From Strigamia acuminata (lineage: Eukaryota; Arthropoda; Chilopoda; Geophilomorpha; Linotaeniidae), in contig OX442318.1 in the NCBI GenBank assembly GCA_949358305.1, forward strand, positions 13,930,517-13,994,516: 64,000 nt of DNA. The letters run 5' to 3'. A program made the translations under genes and the position numbers. The notes below the pieces were generated by a model. That model was not told the origin of the DNA. It worked only from the letters and a program-made list of their open reading frames with translations, and ran no database searches. Below, in pieces: positions 32,401 through 44,900 of this stretch. Within the stretch, counting starts at the first letter, position 1; every line of letters starts with the position of its first letter.

Positions 32401-33103
32401 TTATCTTTTTCTTACCATTAAACTTTCTTATTGGCCCTCCAATGATAAGTCAGTTATCACAAACAACCTTAACTATGCGTTCACGGTTAAAATCATCAAG
32501 CCATATTTTACATATGATAATTTAAATTAATGAAATTATTTTTCATCTAAATAATGAGCAATTGCAACAAATTCTTTGCTTGAAGTTGTATTTTCAGTTG
32601 ATTTTCTTTCAGTTCATAATGCTAGCAAAATCGCTTGTAAATGAAAATGAGTTGAACGGTTAAACATAAAACAAGTGTTTACTCTATGAAGTACAGAAGT
32701 CGAACTGAAATTACACAAGTTTTCAAACACGTTATATAAACATAACTTCAAAGCTAACACGATTTTATTGGATTTCCATTTTAAATGGCTGATAGCCAAG
32801 AGATAAATCTCAGATGGAGAGCCTAATCACAATCTGACTTATCACAGATCGTACACATATGACATCGGTGATAAAAATAATATCACTTCCGGTCATCCAC
32901 AAGTCATTTCAGCCAATTCAGTCAGATCAGCCATTTGACTTTGAACACACTTATAATTTTCAGGATAAGTCGTAAGCAACTGATCAAAAAGTTTTTTTTG
33001 TTTTTGTTTAAAGCGGTTAAAGGTTAAAGGTCCCACATTTGTTATATCTTAGATCTTTCTATAAGTCACTTATCCACCCATAATAGAACACACCACTGTT
33101 CTT
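29406..33103. other. AT-rich non-coding DNA
   Basis: A GC-richer patch at 30.11-30.32 kb has short ORFs on both strands but no recognisable domain. I found nothing else. Confidence 0.45.
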
Positions 33104-33107
33104 TTAA

Positions 33108-33510
33108 CCTTCCCATAGCCAAGCCTAGTTTCCACCATTGCTAGCTAAGGTCGGTCATTTCTGCCTTCTTTTAAAAATCCTTCTGCACATGTGCACAATC
33201 ACATTTTTCCTGGTGCAATCGCATTTTTCCTGGTAAAAGCACATGTTTTAGGACTAATTTTAACACGCCACCTAGTGCAAACAGATGGCAAAGTGGTGTA
33301 CGGCGCTCCCATTAAGGGTGTTTTATATTATAAATATTAAATTATCTTATTAATTATTGAAAAACTATTTGTATTTAGACATTATAAAATAAGAAAAAAA
33401 TGTTTTTGAGGAATAAAAGTTAACCTCATTAATTAATTTTCAGGAAAAAAAGAATTACAGTGATTTTTGCACTTCTGTAATTTTTTTGACCTACCATGGC
33501 TATGGGAAGG
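33108..33510. mobile_element. piggyBac-like MITE
   Basis: TTAA duplications (33104-33107 and 33511-33514) flank CCTTCCCATAGCCA and its exact complement. The perfect inverted match including flanks is 20 bp. TTAA targets with CC-starting ends are typical of piggyBac. The 403-bp body has no transposase. Confidence 0.75.
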
Positions 33511-33514
33511 TTAA

Positions 33515-36392
33515 AAAGGAAAAATGATTAAAGGGACACAGTGACGACTGTGCTGCAATGTAGAACTACGCCCCCAGTTAAACAGGAATGTTTGCTTTGT
33601 TTATTCACATGAGTTTGTGGGAGTAGTACAGATGTAGTTTTATTGTTGTCAGTATTTGTTGCCGGTATTTGTTTGTGATTAACATATGCAAGTTGTGTTT
33701 TGACATCAAAAACAGCTCAGGAAATCATCATGGGAATTTCATAGAATAAAAAAACTGGGTAAATGAATTGAAGATTACATTTAGTTTTAAAATTTCATGG
33801 GGCATGTGGGTTTGTCGTTGATAACTTATTGAAGAAGAAGAAAGCAAGTTTTATATTGCAGCAAATAGGATTGTTTAAAAATTTAAAATTGCAGTTTCTA
33901 AAAGCAGTTGACTGAAATGAATTTTTTTTATTTTTTTTTGTTTAAAGGGGATGAACTGAATTTTTGTGCTGACTCATTATAAAAATTATGCTAGTGGCTG
34001 ACAAAACTTTTTCAAAAAGCAGAATTTAGTGTAATAAAATACAAGATACGTGAATTTTAAAAATGCACTGAAAATGTATTTTTGCTTGGATTCAATTATT
34101 GTCTGGACTTGACTGATGAAATGATCCTTATGGTAGACATGCATGCTGAAGCTCAACATAATTACGAGGTTATAGTCTTATTGGATTTTATTTACATGTA
34201 ATTTGTCATGTTTTTGGCGTTCTGATTAATTTCTATTTACAAATTGCACAAGTTTGAATTGCACAAAGGTCACAGCAGCAACATTTATGAAAAATATGAT
34301 GAGTTTAAATTTTATTCCTACTAAACTTTTAAATGTAAATGAATTCTTTTCAACTCATTAGAATTTTGAAAGATATACGGGTTGAATTTAATGTAGCTGA
34401 TGGCGTTTAAAGGTGTAAGTTTATGTCGTATGAATAGGATTGTATTATACATACACAATATTAAAGAATAGTATTTGAAAAACAGAATTACAAACATTTG
34501 AGGTGGAAAATCTACTCTGTTGTTTGGCTATTGAATAAATCAGAGTCGTTTAACTTTATCGCAACGTGTGATTCTTTCTCTATTTACTTATTCCTTTGGC
34601 TACAGCATCTAAAATAATATTCACCGCATTACTAGTTATTCCCGTAAGTTAGATATACCTCAAAAACTGTTTAATGAATGGAAGTAAAATTTTATAGCTA
34701 CAGTTTAAAAAATATAGCCTATACAGGTATATACTAGTAATATCTTAACTCGATAAAAATAAATGAGAAATTCCTAATCTGAGACAGAATTTTGGATCAA
34801 ATAAATATTGATTCATATTTCTTTATATACAGGGTTGTTCAATAAAGTGTTTTCAGTTGAATATTTCTGCAAGTAACTTGTAAGTAGTAATCACAGAATG
34901 TGTTCACGAATCTACTCTGTAGAATAAACAGATGGATAATTCATTAAACAACACAAATTTGAGTTTTCAACAATGTGTCATGATTTTTCACATTGTAACT
35001 TAAAAAGTAACAATGCAATCTGAAAAATGTCATTTGTTTAATCAGAAACAATTAAAATCAATTTTTTTTCCCTACAAAAGTATTGATATAAATGCGTTAA
35101 CACTTAATTTTTTATTGCTAAATGAGGATCACAGCAGCTTGCCAATTGATAACTCATGATGTGTTGTGATGACTCCTTAGTTGCAGAAATATTCGACCGC
35201 AAACACTTATTGAAACATAATCTGGTTATTCTGTTAGAAATTTCTGCAACAAATTCTTTTTTAAAACTTTTTAAAACTCGGAGCAAAAAAAAGTAACAGG
35301 AAGAAAAAAAACTAACTTTTCAATTACCATGATTCCGTGGATACAATAAAACAAATGCACATTTTGTACTCTTGGGAACAGTTTAATTTTCCTAACATAA
35401 AAACAATTTCCCCATCTGATATCCATAAAAAGATTTTGAAATGCTCTTGCACAAGTTTCCCTCTCGTGCTCTCTCTTCGCTAACAATTTCACCAACTGCA
35501 AATGACCTTGGCTTTGAATCAATTTTTTCTCAAAACCACACAAATCCATAGCCCTGGAATTGTATTTTTTTATTTTTCTAACTTTAATATGGGTTTTTGA
35601 GTATGCAATATTTCTAAAAAAAAAATTATATTTATATATATAAAAACATATCTAAAACCACTAAAAGAAAACCCAATACAAGGCTAGAGACAAGAAACTA
35701 AATATTTAAAAAATGTGATATTAGTTTGGGCCATTTAGCTATACCTGCTGCCTATTGTAACAATTTTATTTACTTTCCTTCTTTATGTTGAATAAACCAT
35801 TCTTCTTCCTAAGTGATTACATGGCCAAGCATCAGTTTTATGGTATACAATTTTGTAATTTAATGACTTTATTATTGGGTTGTTCAGTCGACTGTTGCAG
35901 TATACGCCCTGCACCAAAAGGTGGATACTCGTGACACGTGTGAAGAGATAACACACCAAAGATGGCAGGGAATAGTAGATAGCGCTTACGCTATCCAGAG
36001 ACATAACCAGAAACAAATCTAAGAGTACATAGTGAATGGCAACGAACCATAACGGTTCACAGAGATTTAGAACTTAAATTTCCCTTAAAATCTCCCATGG
36101 GTTTGCCACTGCTGACGCACAAGGTATTCTGCAACCTTGTGCGCAAAAGTGACGTCTTTCAAGCGAGATTTGGTGGGATCATTTTGTACTTATTGTGTGG
36201 CCGACTCGCTACAGTTTACGCCTGAATTTCTTAGCCCGTATTTGCAACACAGATATGCTGGCTCCTGAGAAAAAGGGGCTGGCTATTGAATTATTTTTAC
36301 CGAAGTACCTCGCTTTTAGCGACATTAATTTAAGTGAAATTACCAACTTTTTAAAATTACACTTACGACTGCCGCTAAAATGCCATTTCCAC
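33515..36392. other. AT-rich DNA with an orphan mariner-like end
   Basis: TA-CAGGGTTGTTCAATAAAG at 34831 resembles a mariner end. Several ORFs of 60-90 codons lack motifs. Confidence 0.4.
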
Positions 36393-36394
36393 TA

Positions 36395-36530
36395 GCTGCA
36401 TTCAAAATCTAAAATATTTTGTGTTTTACTTCAATCTTAAACCAAAAATGACATCATTTCCTGTTTAACCCCATGTTAAAACTTAAAATACACCTAAACT
36501 AAAATTTTTTTTTTAATTTTTGAATGCAGC
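36395..36530. mobile_element. 136-bp GCTGCATTC MITE
   Basis: The ends GCTGCATTCAAAA and TTTTTGAATGCAGC are flanked by TA (36393-36394, 36531-36532). A truncated reverse-oriented copy is at 26262. The element at 53038 has a related end (GCCCCATTCAATAA). Confidence 0.75.
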
Positions 36531-36532
36531 TA

Positions 36533-37600
36533 CTGAATTTTAGTATAAGAAATCTGCATGCGATTTCCGCTGATGAATCACTATTTCTTAAAGTTTTTCC
36601 ACTCGTGACCCCTTTTCGCCTGAGAAGTTTTTACTGCACCATGGATATATAAGCATATAAATTTTTCTCGACCCCTACATTCAGTTACATGACCCTAGAT
36701 GGGGTCTCAACCCACAGATTAGGCAGCATGGTCTGTTCACACACATGACAATACGTAGCTTCGTATCCCCCTGGCTATGCCACTGATTCCATGACAGGTT
36801 TGCTTCATTTGCACTAAACTTACCAACCTGGTTCAATTGTTTTCATTGAATAAGTGAACCAGATCATTTAAATTTGAATTGTTTGCATGAATAATCCAAA
36901 CTTTGCTTCGGTACATCTAGAGTTAAAATGTTAAAAAATGATGGATGCAAGCATGTCTCCACTAGCTCATTCTGAACGGCCGACGTAGCAGACAACTCCG
37001 AGATGTTGCAAATCAATATCTAACCTCCCACAATGCAATTTAGTTACACGCTGCTGAACAATTGTAGTACTTAAAGAGATTTAAAGCATGTCAATTGCTG
37101 GCGACAATGACGAATGGGTACTAATTGTTTTAATAGAAGTGAAAACAAGGTTGAAATGATTGGTGGAGATCAATTGGAACCTTTTTTGGCTGTAACTTGA
37201 TTAGATGTTGGCTTTAAGAGGAGTGCTGTTAAATGACATCATTAGTGCAACTTGTAACTTGTGTGGGGTGCAAAATGGCAGGGGGAAAGATTTAAGGTGA
37301 GTTTTTTCTATTCTTGGAATGTTAGTTCATTTGTCAAGCTGTGCATTTACGGAAAGGAAAAAATTGGTAAATGAAGAAGTTGAATTGTTAAATAATGACA
37401 CAGCCGGATGAAATTTTCAAATTTGTCCCATTGAATAAAAAATCAATAAATAAAACAGAAATATTAAGATTCTTTCTTCGGTGGATTTTGGGTCTAACGG
37501 TGAAGTTTCGTTCAAATAAAAAAGACCAAATTTTGCTATTTCAAAAAAAGTAGCTTTAACCTTAAAAAATACCGTATTTCTTCTTACACGTCTTAATTAA
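36533..37600. other. AT-rich non-coding DNA
   Basis: Nothing supported. Confidence 0.45.
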
Positions 37601-37609
37601 GTGGTTATA

Positions 37610-38004
37610 ACAGGTGATGAAGTGACCTGTTGATTTCACCTAGTGGCAAAATACGAAATTAAACACAATTTCAATTAGGAGCTATCCATAAATTACGTAA
37701 CGCAAAATTTGGGATTTTTAGACCCCCTCCCCCTCTGAAACCAATTCCCCTACCCCCACCCCCCAATAACTTACCAAAACTGAAATTCTTACTCCCCCCC
37801 CCCCCAAAAATTTTCCAAAAATCATATAAAAAATGATTATATTTTGATTATTTAAAATTTAAATTTTTTTTTACCTGGAACGTAACAAAATTTGAAAACC
37901 TCCTCTCCCTTAGTAATGACTCGTTACAAAATGTGAAACCCCCTCCTCCCCCCCTTTGTGCGTTACGTAATTTATGGACGGCCCAGTTTTTTTTAACACG
38001 ACTG
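37610..38004. mobile_element. Tc1/mariner-type MITE, interrupted copy
   Basis: The right end AGTTTTTTTTAACACGACTG plus TA, and internal ATTTCACCTAGTGGCAAAA, match the hairpin MITE at 14748-15030. The left end is decayed. Another MITE is nested inside. Confidence 0.6.
37679..37983. mobile_element. Nested CCATAAATTACGTAACGC MITE
   Basis: Exact inverted repeats CCATAAATTACGTAACGC and complement lie at the ends (outermost bases imperfect), with C-rich and T-rich inner tracts. It interrupts the Tc1-type MITE, so it is the younger insertion. Sequences with this terminus are, to my knowledge, widespread in arthropod genomes. Confidence 0.7.
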
Positions 38005-38006
38005 TA

Positions 38007-38825
38007 CCTTTTGTTCCTTTAGGTCAGCGGATATACAGAATGATGTAAAAAACGTCATCGCTTGCAAAAAGGAAAGTGCCAAAAAGAGTACTTTAGCAAA
38101 AGAGACCAAAGGGGACACTTTTCTTCCTTTTGCATTTTCCTTTTAAGTTAGCGACTCGATCTGCACATGCGTCATCACTTTTTACGATAATGAACATTTT
38201 CATCCTAGAAAATGTTTATCATTGCTTTCTATGCATAAGTGGGTTCATTTAAATGAACGTTCATACAAAAGTACATTTTCTTCCTTATGGAAAAGAAAAT
38301 ATAAAATATTTTACTTCTCTTTTTGAAATTGAATGCACCTACGACAATAAAATTGCATTTTTTTTAGCGTGGGGGCCCATTTACACTGACTTTAGTGGTT
38401 CTCAACTTGACTTAGCACACAGGGGCACCACAATTTCTAAATGCTTCACTGCAGATTGGGATACCAAGACCCAAATAGAAAATAATGGCAAATAAAACAG
38501 CAATAAACTCGCAAATCCAACAGTTAACCTTTTGATGCATAAGGATGAAATGTACCCATTTTGATCTCCACCTAACACTGTATAGGGACAGTTTTCAGGC
38601 CCATTACTTAAAGAACCATTTGTTTTGTTTGTAGTTCGCTACTAATTACACAGAGGGCGCTAATGAGAGAACAATAACAATAAAGAATTTTGCATTATCT
38701 GGTGGTAGTTTTAAACACTCCTGGTAAAAGCCGACAGCTGTTACCTGAAGCGCTCTTGTCTATTGCAGCAAAGCCAGCTTAATAGTTATACAAGAGTTTA
38801 AAGGGACAGGAAATTTCAATTTAGA
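38007..38825. other. AT-rich non-coding DNA
   Basis: No supported gene; ORFs of up to 80 codons lack motifs. Confidence 0.45.
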
Positions 38826-38828
38826 ATA

Positions 38829-39360
38829 CCGTATTTTATCGATTAAGAGCCGCGGTTCTTATTCAAACCTGCCGTTTTTGTCAGCAATTACAATTTCGGT
38901 TTTTCGTTTGTTACATTTGTTTAATGTAACAGACGAAGTCTGAACGTCACGAACGAAGCGTACGTTCATCGTTTGTGAGGTTAAATACGAAAACAATACC
39001 GTACTTTTCCAAAAATACGGTATTCTTGGTGTCTCATCCGCGGCTACTATTCGAGGGCGGCTACAATTCTGTTAGAAATAAGCACTAGAATAGTGCCATT
39101 TATCCAATTGCATCTTTGTGTTAAAGATTTGTTCTATCTATAGTAATATGTGAATAATCAAACTAATAATACATATATGATTTGTTCTTTACCTATTATT
39201 TTGGTCACATGATCTAATGTATCATCTTTTAAGTTTTCTGAGTTTATTAAAATCACTCGGTTATTTTTGCTCCAAGTTTAAACATGAGTTATGTTTATTT
39301 CCACTGCATTAGTTAGCTCTGCTAACAATTCGAGGGCGACTCTTAATCGGTAAAATACAG
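38829..39360. mobile_element. ATTTTACCGATTAAGAG MITE, copy 2, with insertion
   Basis: The ends GTATTTTATCGATTAAGAG and CTCTTAATCGGTAAAATAC are inverted repeats. The interior GAGGGCG and CAAAAATACGGTATTCTTGG are shared with 26376-26513. About 255 bp (39070-39324) interrupt it and are bracketed by the direct repeat ACAATTC (39063-39069, 39325-39331), so another element probably inserted here. Confidence 0.6.
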
Positions 39361-40363
39361 CAATTAATTAAATAAATAAGCAATGACTACAAATTTCACC
39401 TGAAATGAAGTTGATTATCAAAATTATCACATAAAAACAAACTCAAAAATTTTTAACAAAAATAAATAAATAGGAAAAAAATTCATATTCAAGAAAGTGC
39501 TTGTCCCTAAACAGGGATAACCTTAAGCCTCCAACTGTGTACCAAGAAACCCACCTTGTTTTTCTATACTTTCAAAACAGCTAAGGTTGAGAAGCCATGA
39601 TCTGCACACAACTTTTAGAGTGATGCAGGTGGCATCCATTCTAAATGAGATTGTTTACTGCCTTGTTAGCTTAAGATTATTAGGCCTTAAATTTTATGTT
39701 TATGCTACCATTTGCAGAGAGTATAAAATTAAACCGGTTTACTCTGAATTTTTGAGTAAATTACAGACTAAATGTGCAATTAACCAGCAAGTAAATGCAT
39801 TTAGCAGGTGCTAAATCATACCGCCAATGTAGCTACAGTGTCTCATTAAATTTAACTTTTTGTCTTTTCGACAGAAACTACGAAGAAGAAAGTTAATGGA
39901 AGAGTTTGTTAAGGAACCAATTCGGATTTTAATTTCAGCTGTGTTTCTTGGTAATTGTGATTAGTGTAGTGGAATTTGGGAGTAAATGACTTTAGGACAA
40001 GGAAAGTATATTCATGACAATTTATTGGCTAGTAGTGCAACTGTAAAGGCTGTGAGCTTAATTGGCTGTTGAATTTAAATAAGCAATTAGTGTATGGTCT
40101 TGGATTGCAGTCGCTTGAAATATTGACGAAATAAGAAGCTTGTTGAGACATCAACTTAGTTTCCGTCCCATAAAGATTTGTTAGCAAAACTTCCTACACT
40201 TTATGCCCTTTATCTTGATGCCCAATTCAAACTGTGCGTTACATTCTGAGCATCCATTTAACATGGCGATTGTCGAGCTTATTGCACACAAATATAATAA
40301 AGCAACAAAAATCTCCATACAATGCTGCTGTAAATTACTTTTGTTAATGAATTTATTGTTGCT
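39361..40363. other. AT-rich non-coding DNA
   Basis: Nothing supported. Confidence 0.45.
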
Positions 40364-40365
40364 TA

Positions 40366-40650
40366 CCCTACCGCCCCGTTTAAACGCCCAGGCGTTTAAT
40401 TTTTTTTGAAGCGCTTCCCCCGGCGCTAATTTGAAATCCGGCATTTAATTGAACCCGGCGCATAACCGAAAAATCGCTGATTTTTAGCAAAAAAATGGCG
40501 ATTTATCACAAAAAATGGCGATTTTCCTAGAAAAATCACCGATTTTTTGCAAAACAATCGGCGCTTGTATACTTTTATAGCGATGACTGCCAGGCGCTAA
40601 AACGGGGCCGCCGCCTAAATGAACCCGAGCGTTTAAACGGGGCGGTACAG
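40366..40650. mobile_element. GTTTAAACG-family MITE, copy 2
   Basis: TACCGCCCCGTTTAAACGC and its exact complement lie near the ends, flanked by TA (40364-40365, 40651-40652). The middle holds four variants of AAAAATCG(C)/GCGATTTTT. This is the same family as 11281-11450. Confidence 0.75.
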
Positions 40651-40820
40651 TATTTACTTTATTTTAGCATTGCTAGGCCTGCTTTAAGTTATGCACTATT
40701 GGGGCTGAGTTCAATGAATCCAATAGAGCAAAGCTATTCGAATAATATCGTATTTCTACGAAAAAAGAAAGAAACATTTCTAAAATGAGAGATGCATCTT
40801 ACAATCGAAGCGTCTTACCC

Positions 40821-40850
40821 CTCCTGCACCCTCGCGTTGATACTCTGCAC
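40821..40850. repeat. Left half of palindromic repeat split by LTR element
   Basis: CTCCTGCACCCTCGCGTTGA and following bases form an imperfect inverted repeat with 46175-46209 on the other side of the LTR element. The insertion therefore hit the centre of a fold-back repeat. Confidence 0.55.
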
Positions 40851-40854
40851 ATGT

Positions 40855-41791
40855 TGTGGTGATTCCGAATCACCTGAAGATAAATTGATAAGATTTATCG
40901 TGTTGATGAATCCGACCGCCAGGAGCGCTACTAGAAATAGACTAGATTGACTAGTCTCGCATTTCTGCGGATCTGAATAATCAGAATAATCTATATATGA
41001 CGTCACTTCCGGTCAGTATATAAGACCGAGGCTTGACCGGAAATGACACTACAGTTACCACAATTCAGCAAGAGCACCACTTTCCTCACCTTTCAGGCCG
41101 TTTCATCGGATTGATCGAGGACCGGTGCCCGCTGATAAAATCAACTGTAAGCAACAAGCCGCATTTATTTAACGTGGCCAATCCACGTTAGAATAAATAT
41201 CCGAATCTATCGTTTAATTCGCACGAAGCGAATTCCCGCGTGTTTGTTCGAAACACGTGTCAACCGAACATAATTTCGGGACTAATCCACGATCGATACG
41301 AATCGCCAATCGATCGCCGAAGAAAATCACGTACGCCACGTGTTCCGCAAGACGTATTCCACACGAAACGGATCTCGTTTAGTTTGGGCTCACCGAACGC
41401 ATTGGCGAAAGAATTCTGCGCACCACGCGTACGGAACAAGACGGATTCAGTTTGGATTCAACCTAACACTTTGGCGGTAATTAACACGCGCGCCACGCGT
41501 CCCAAACGAAGTAGGCCTCGTTTGATTTCACATCCAAACTGCCAAGCGAATTGAGACTGACTCGATTCGCGAAGTGTAAAAAATATAACCCTAGACAACA
41601 ACAGAAGCCACGTGTAAGTCTAAACAATTGAGGGCTAATTGTTTAGCAACAACTCGTATTCGCAACAGGATCCGAGACCATCAATCATACATTTATCTGA
41701 CTGTATTAATTATTCCTAAGTTAATAATAAAGTGTATTGCTTGTCCCGACAAAGTATTTGTATTTCTTAACCTCAAAGTCGAATCACGACA
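40855..41791 (+). repeat. 5' LTR of Gag-only element
   Basis: The 937-bp LTR begins TGTGGTGATTCC and ends ATCACGACA. It opens with the palindrome GGTGATTC-C-GAATCACC (40858-40874). The core promoter lies near 41000. A polyadenylation signal AATAAA sits at 41726-41731, 60 bp before the end, and another AATAAA at 41192 follows a hairpin AACGTGG-CCAAT-CCACGTT. A 104-codon ORF (41240-41554) recurs in both LTRs but has no known motif. Confidence 0.93.
40998..41046 (+). promoter_or_regulatory. Core promoter: CRE, TATA box within inverted ETS-like sites
   Basis: A perfect CRE palindrome TGACGTCA (40998-41005) overlaps the first arm of an inverted repeat TCACTTCCGGTCA (41003-41015) / TGACCGGAAATGA (41034-41046), 12 of 13 paired. 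TATATAA (41017-41023) lies between the arms. ACTTCCGG/CCGGAA resemble ETS-factor sites. Transcription would start near 41050. The same block recurs in the 3' LTR at 45377-45425. Confidence 0.65.
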
Positions 41792-41793
41792 CG

Positions 41794-41811
41794 TGGGGGC
41801 CTGTCCGGGAT
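41794..41811 (+). promoter_or_regulatory. Primer-binding site, proline-tRNA type
   Basis: TGGGGGCCTGTCCGGGAT lies 2 nt after the LTR. It matches the classic proline-tRNA primer site of gammaretroviruses at 16 of 18 positions (CT in place of TC in the middle). Whether the host tRNA has the compensating bases cannot be seen here. Confidence 0.7.
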
Positions 41812-41901
41812 AGAATTTGCTAACCTTACGACAAAACTGAGAAATACCGGGATATCGAAATCGTTTGAGTCAAATCGAACCAAAAAAAAAAAAAAAAAAA
41901 A

Positions 41902-44900
41902 ATGTCGAAATCGGATTCAAATAATTATGCAGCCACCGCTAGCGATCGTGAAACACGTTACAAGCAAAGACAAGAACGTGAACGTCAGGATGGAACGGTC
42001 TACGATCCACTCTTGACGCCGGAAGCTCGAATTCACGAAAACAAAGTTGAGACTAACTCGACCGAAATTCCAACAGAAGAAACTAACCCGATTGCAAAAA
42101 AGCTCCAGTTTTCGGGCGGAGAATTCGAAGGACCAGGAACCTCTCACGGAGAGAATATTTTCACTAAATTATTCGAAAACCCACCAATCCATAGCGACCA
42201 CGATCCAACCAATGAGTTAGATAACGACAAAATTCTAATCGAAGAAAACGGACAGGACTCACCTATCCATAGTTTCGACGATCCAAATGACCCAAACAAC
42301 AGCGGATTAAACGATGAAAACGACCGTCAAAACAAATTGAAACGATTAACGCTTCATCGTTCACTAACACCATCGATTTTGCTGCCAAATTCGCCACGGT
42401 CGATTCCCAAAAGAGATCAAATGACCCTCTTCAATAGTACGACCACAACACAAACCGCAATATTGCGCGAACGAGCCCGAGCAAATCAGGCAAGGCAAGA
42501 AAAGGCGGCAGATAGACGAGCCACATTCGAACGCGAAATAGCTCGAGAAATAACAGAAAAACGAGCCGAGATGGAACGTGAGATTGCTGATCAGGCGAGA
42601 ATAGACGCCTTGGAGGAGAGAAAGGCTGAATTAATGGAAGAACTAGCCAAAGAGCACCGCAAAAAAGTCACCGCAATGGAACAAGAAATAGCTCGCGAAC
42701 GTCAAGCGAGGCAAACAGCCGCCGCCAAGGAGAGTCAAGAAAAACAAATAGTAATGGAGCGAGAATTGGCCCGAGAATTACTAGCAAAACAAAGAATCAT
42801 CGAACGAGAAATGGCAAGAGATCATGAAATCCAGCCATTAAGCAATGGGTTGGGTCAACGCTCGGAGACAAACTCCTTGCAGAATTCCCCAGAGCGATCC
42901 CCTTCAGCAAAGGAGTTAGTAGCAAAGGCCATCGAAGTGACGCGAGTGGCTTGCGCTCACGGTATCGAGATAGATCAGGATAAGGACCCTTACGAAGAAT
43001 TAAGTAGGGTGATCGATCTGGTCAACGAGAGAACGGAAAAACGAACAGCCGAAAACTCTACAAATCAAGAAGAGAAACGGTGCCGGGTCAATTCAACTCA
43101 ACCCCCGGTCAAGAAAAACGACGAGCAAACTTCAGACAGCGAAAGCATCGACTCTCTGACATCTCACCTCAGTATCCGAGTCACCGGACTAGACAGTATC
43201 GTAAACGAATCGGACGAAGTCAAGAAGGAACTCTACGAGGCGTTTATACAAGATAGAAGAAATAATCAGGGTGCTGAATCATGGGCAATGAAAAACTCAT
43301 TCGCAATGAAAACTGGCCAAACCAGTAATACTAACCCAAGCGACCCTAACGCCGAACTAATCAGATGTATAAATCAGAAGAACCAGATACGCAACGAAGC
43401 AGGTCGAAATAAACTGGCCATGCCGACACTCGAGGAGATTAACGCAGTTAAAAATCACCTCGAAAAGAAGCACGCCGCCGAAGCATATGCTGGGAGAGAT
43501 TCCTACGTTTTTATCAAAAAAACGAACGAAGGCCTCACGGGGACCCGACTGGACGATCTGATACCGCCCGGAACAAAGTTGAGCCAAACCTCCGCTCCAG
43601 AGAAAGCGAACCCCGATAACTCAACCATAGCGCAAGACCTCGCGAATAACCCGAACACCGCGGGATCATCAGGACAAACGTCGTTCCAACACAATCAATT
43701 CGGACTGACGGGCAACGGTACGCATTACCCAAGCCTCCCTTCCGACAATCCACGATCATCACCGCTGCTTAGTGAGACTGACTCGCTAAGCAACCAACTA
43801 CGGACGATGAAAGACGAACTCCTTCGGGCCATGGACCAAAAACTTCAACAAAGCCGTGGCCAAGAGATCGAGGAAGACGATCGAGGCGAAGTATTGTTGA
43901 AACGTTACTCCGCGGACCGATGGCTGTATTCTCGCAAGGATAACAACATCAAGTGGACGACCCTGAGACTAATTAAGTTCGACGGATCCTGGAACGCCGG
44001 CAACTTGTTTTTGGACGAAGTCGCCCTGACGATTAATCGTTTGGGAGCGGAACCCGACGAAATGGTTTCACGCGGGATACCAGAAATGCTGATAAATCGA
44101 GCCCGAAACTGGTACGCTGATGTCCAACCCCGAAACTGGGAAGACTTCGTCATAAAGTTCCACAACCAATATGGCGAGACGAGCCAGGAAATCCAGAAAA
44201 GAGTAAGCTCTATGAAGCAAGCTCCCGGGGAAACTCTGAGAGAGTACGTACAACGAGCCGACAGCCTGTTCCGTGAAATGGACAAACCATTTGACCAACA
44301 CGCTCAGAAAGCTCTCTTCGAACAAGGACTAAACGAAACCGCAACCAAAGTCCTACGAGAAATGAACGCTCCTAAAGGAGATAATTTCAAAGCCATCCTA
44401 GCTTTCGTCGAGAAAAAACACACCGAAGTAAATGCTCGGTATAACGAAAATCTGACAAAAGAAGAACGAGCTCTAGGAGTGGCTCGACAGCAACGAATAC
44501 AGGAGCGCAGCATAGACTCAACTAAGCTGCTCCAATCACGGAATTACCTAAACGGAAATATCGAACCACTTCTATCAAAAAGGAATAATAGCGGATCAAA
44601 CCCCATACCGCCTCCTGGGAACGCTTACCAAACAAAGACGTCTAGTGCTGAGGATAGATCGGAAGACCATTTAGATTTGATCTCGTCTTCTTGTTACAGA
44701 GAGTACACGAAGGGACCAGTCAACCGAGAGGGAGGAAAGAGCGGTCCCTGCAACTTCTGCCGGGAGGACGGCCATTGGCGACAGGATTGTCCTGAACGAG
44801 CAAAGCAAAAAGTCAACGAAAAAGTTGCAGAGCGAGAAGAATTGCTGAAAATGCTCGGTAAAGAACAAGAGAGAATCATGAAGGAATTCACCGCTAAATT

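Noticed and set aside
41240-41554. 104-codon ORF repeated in both LTRs of the Gag-only element
   Set aside because: Repetition only reflects LTR identity. It has no motif and lies in the R region. Left as unproven.
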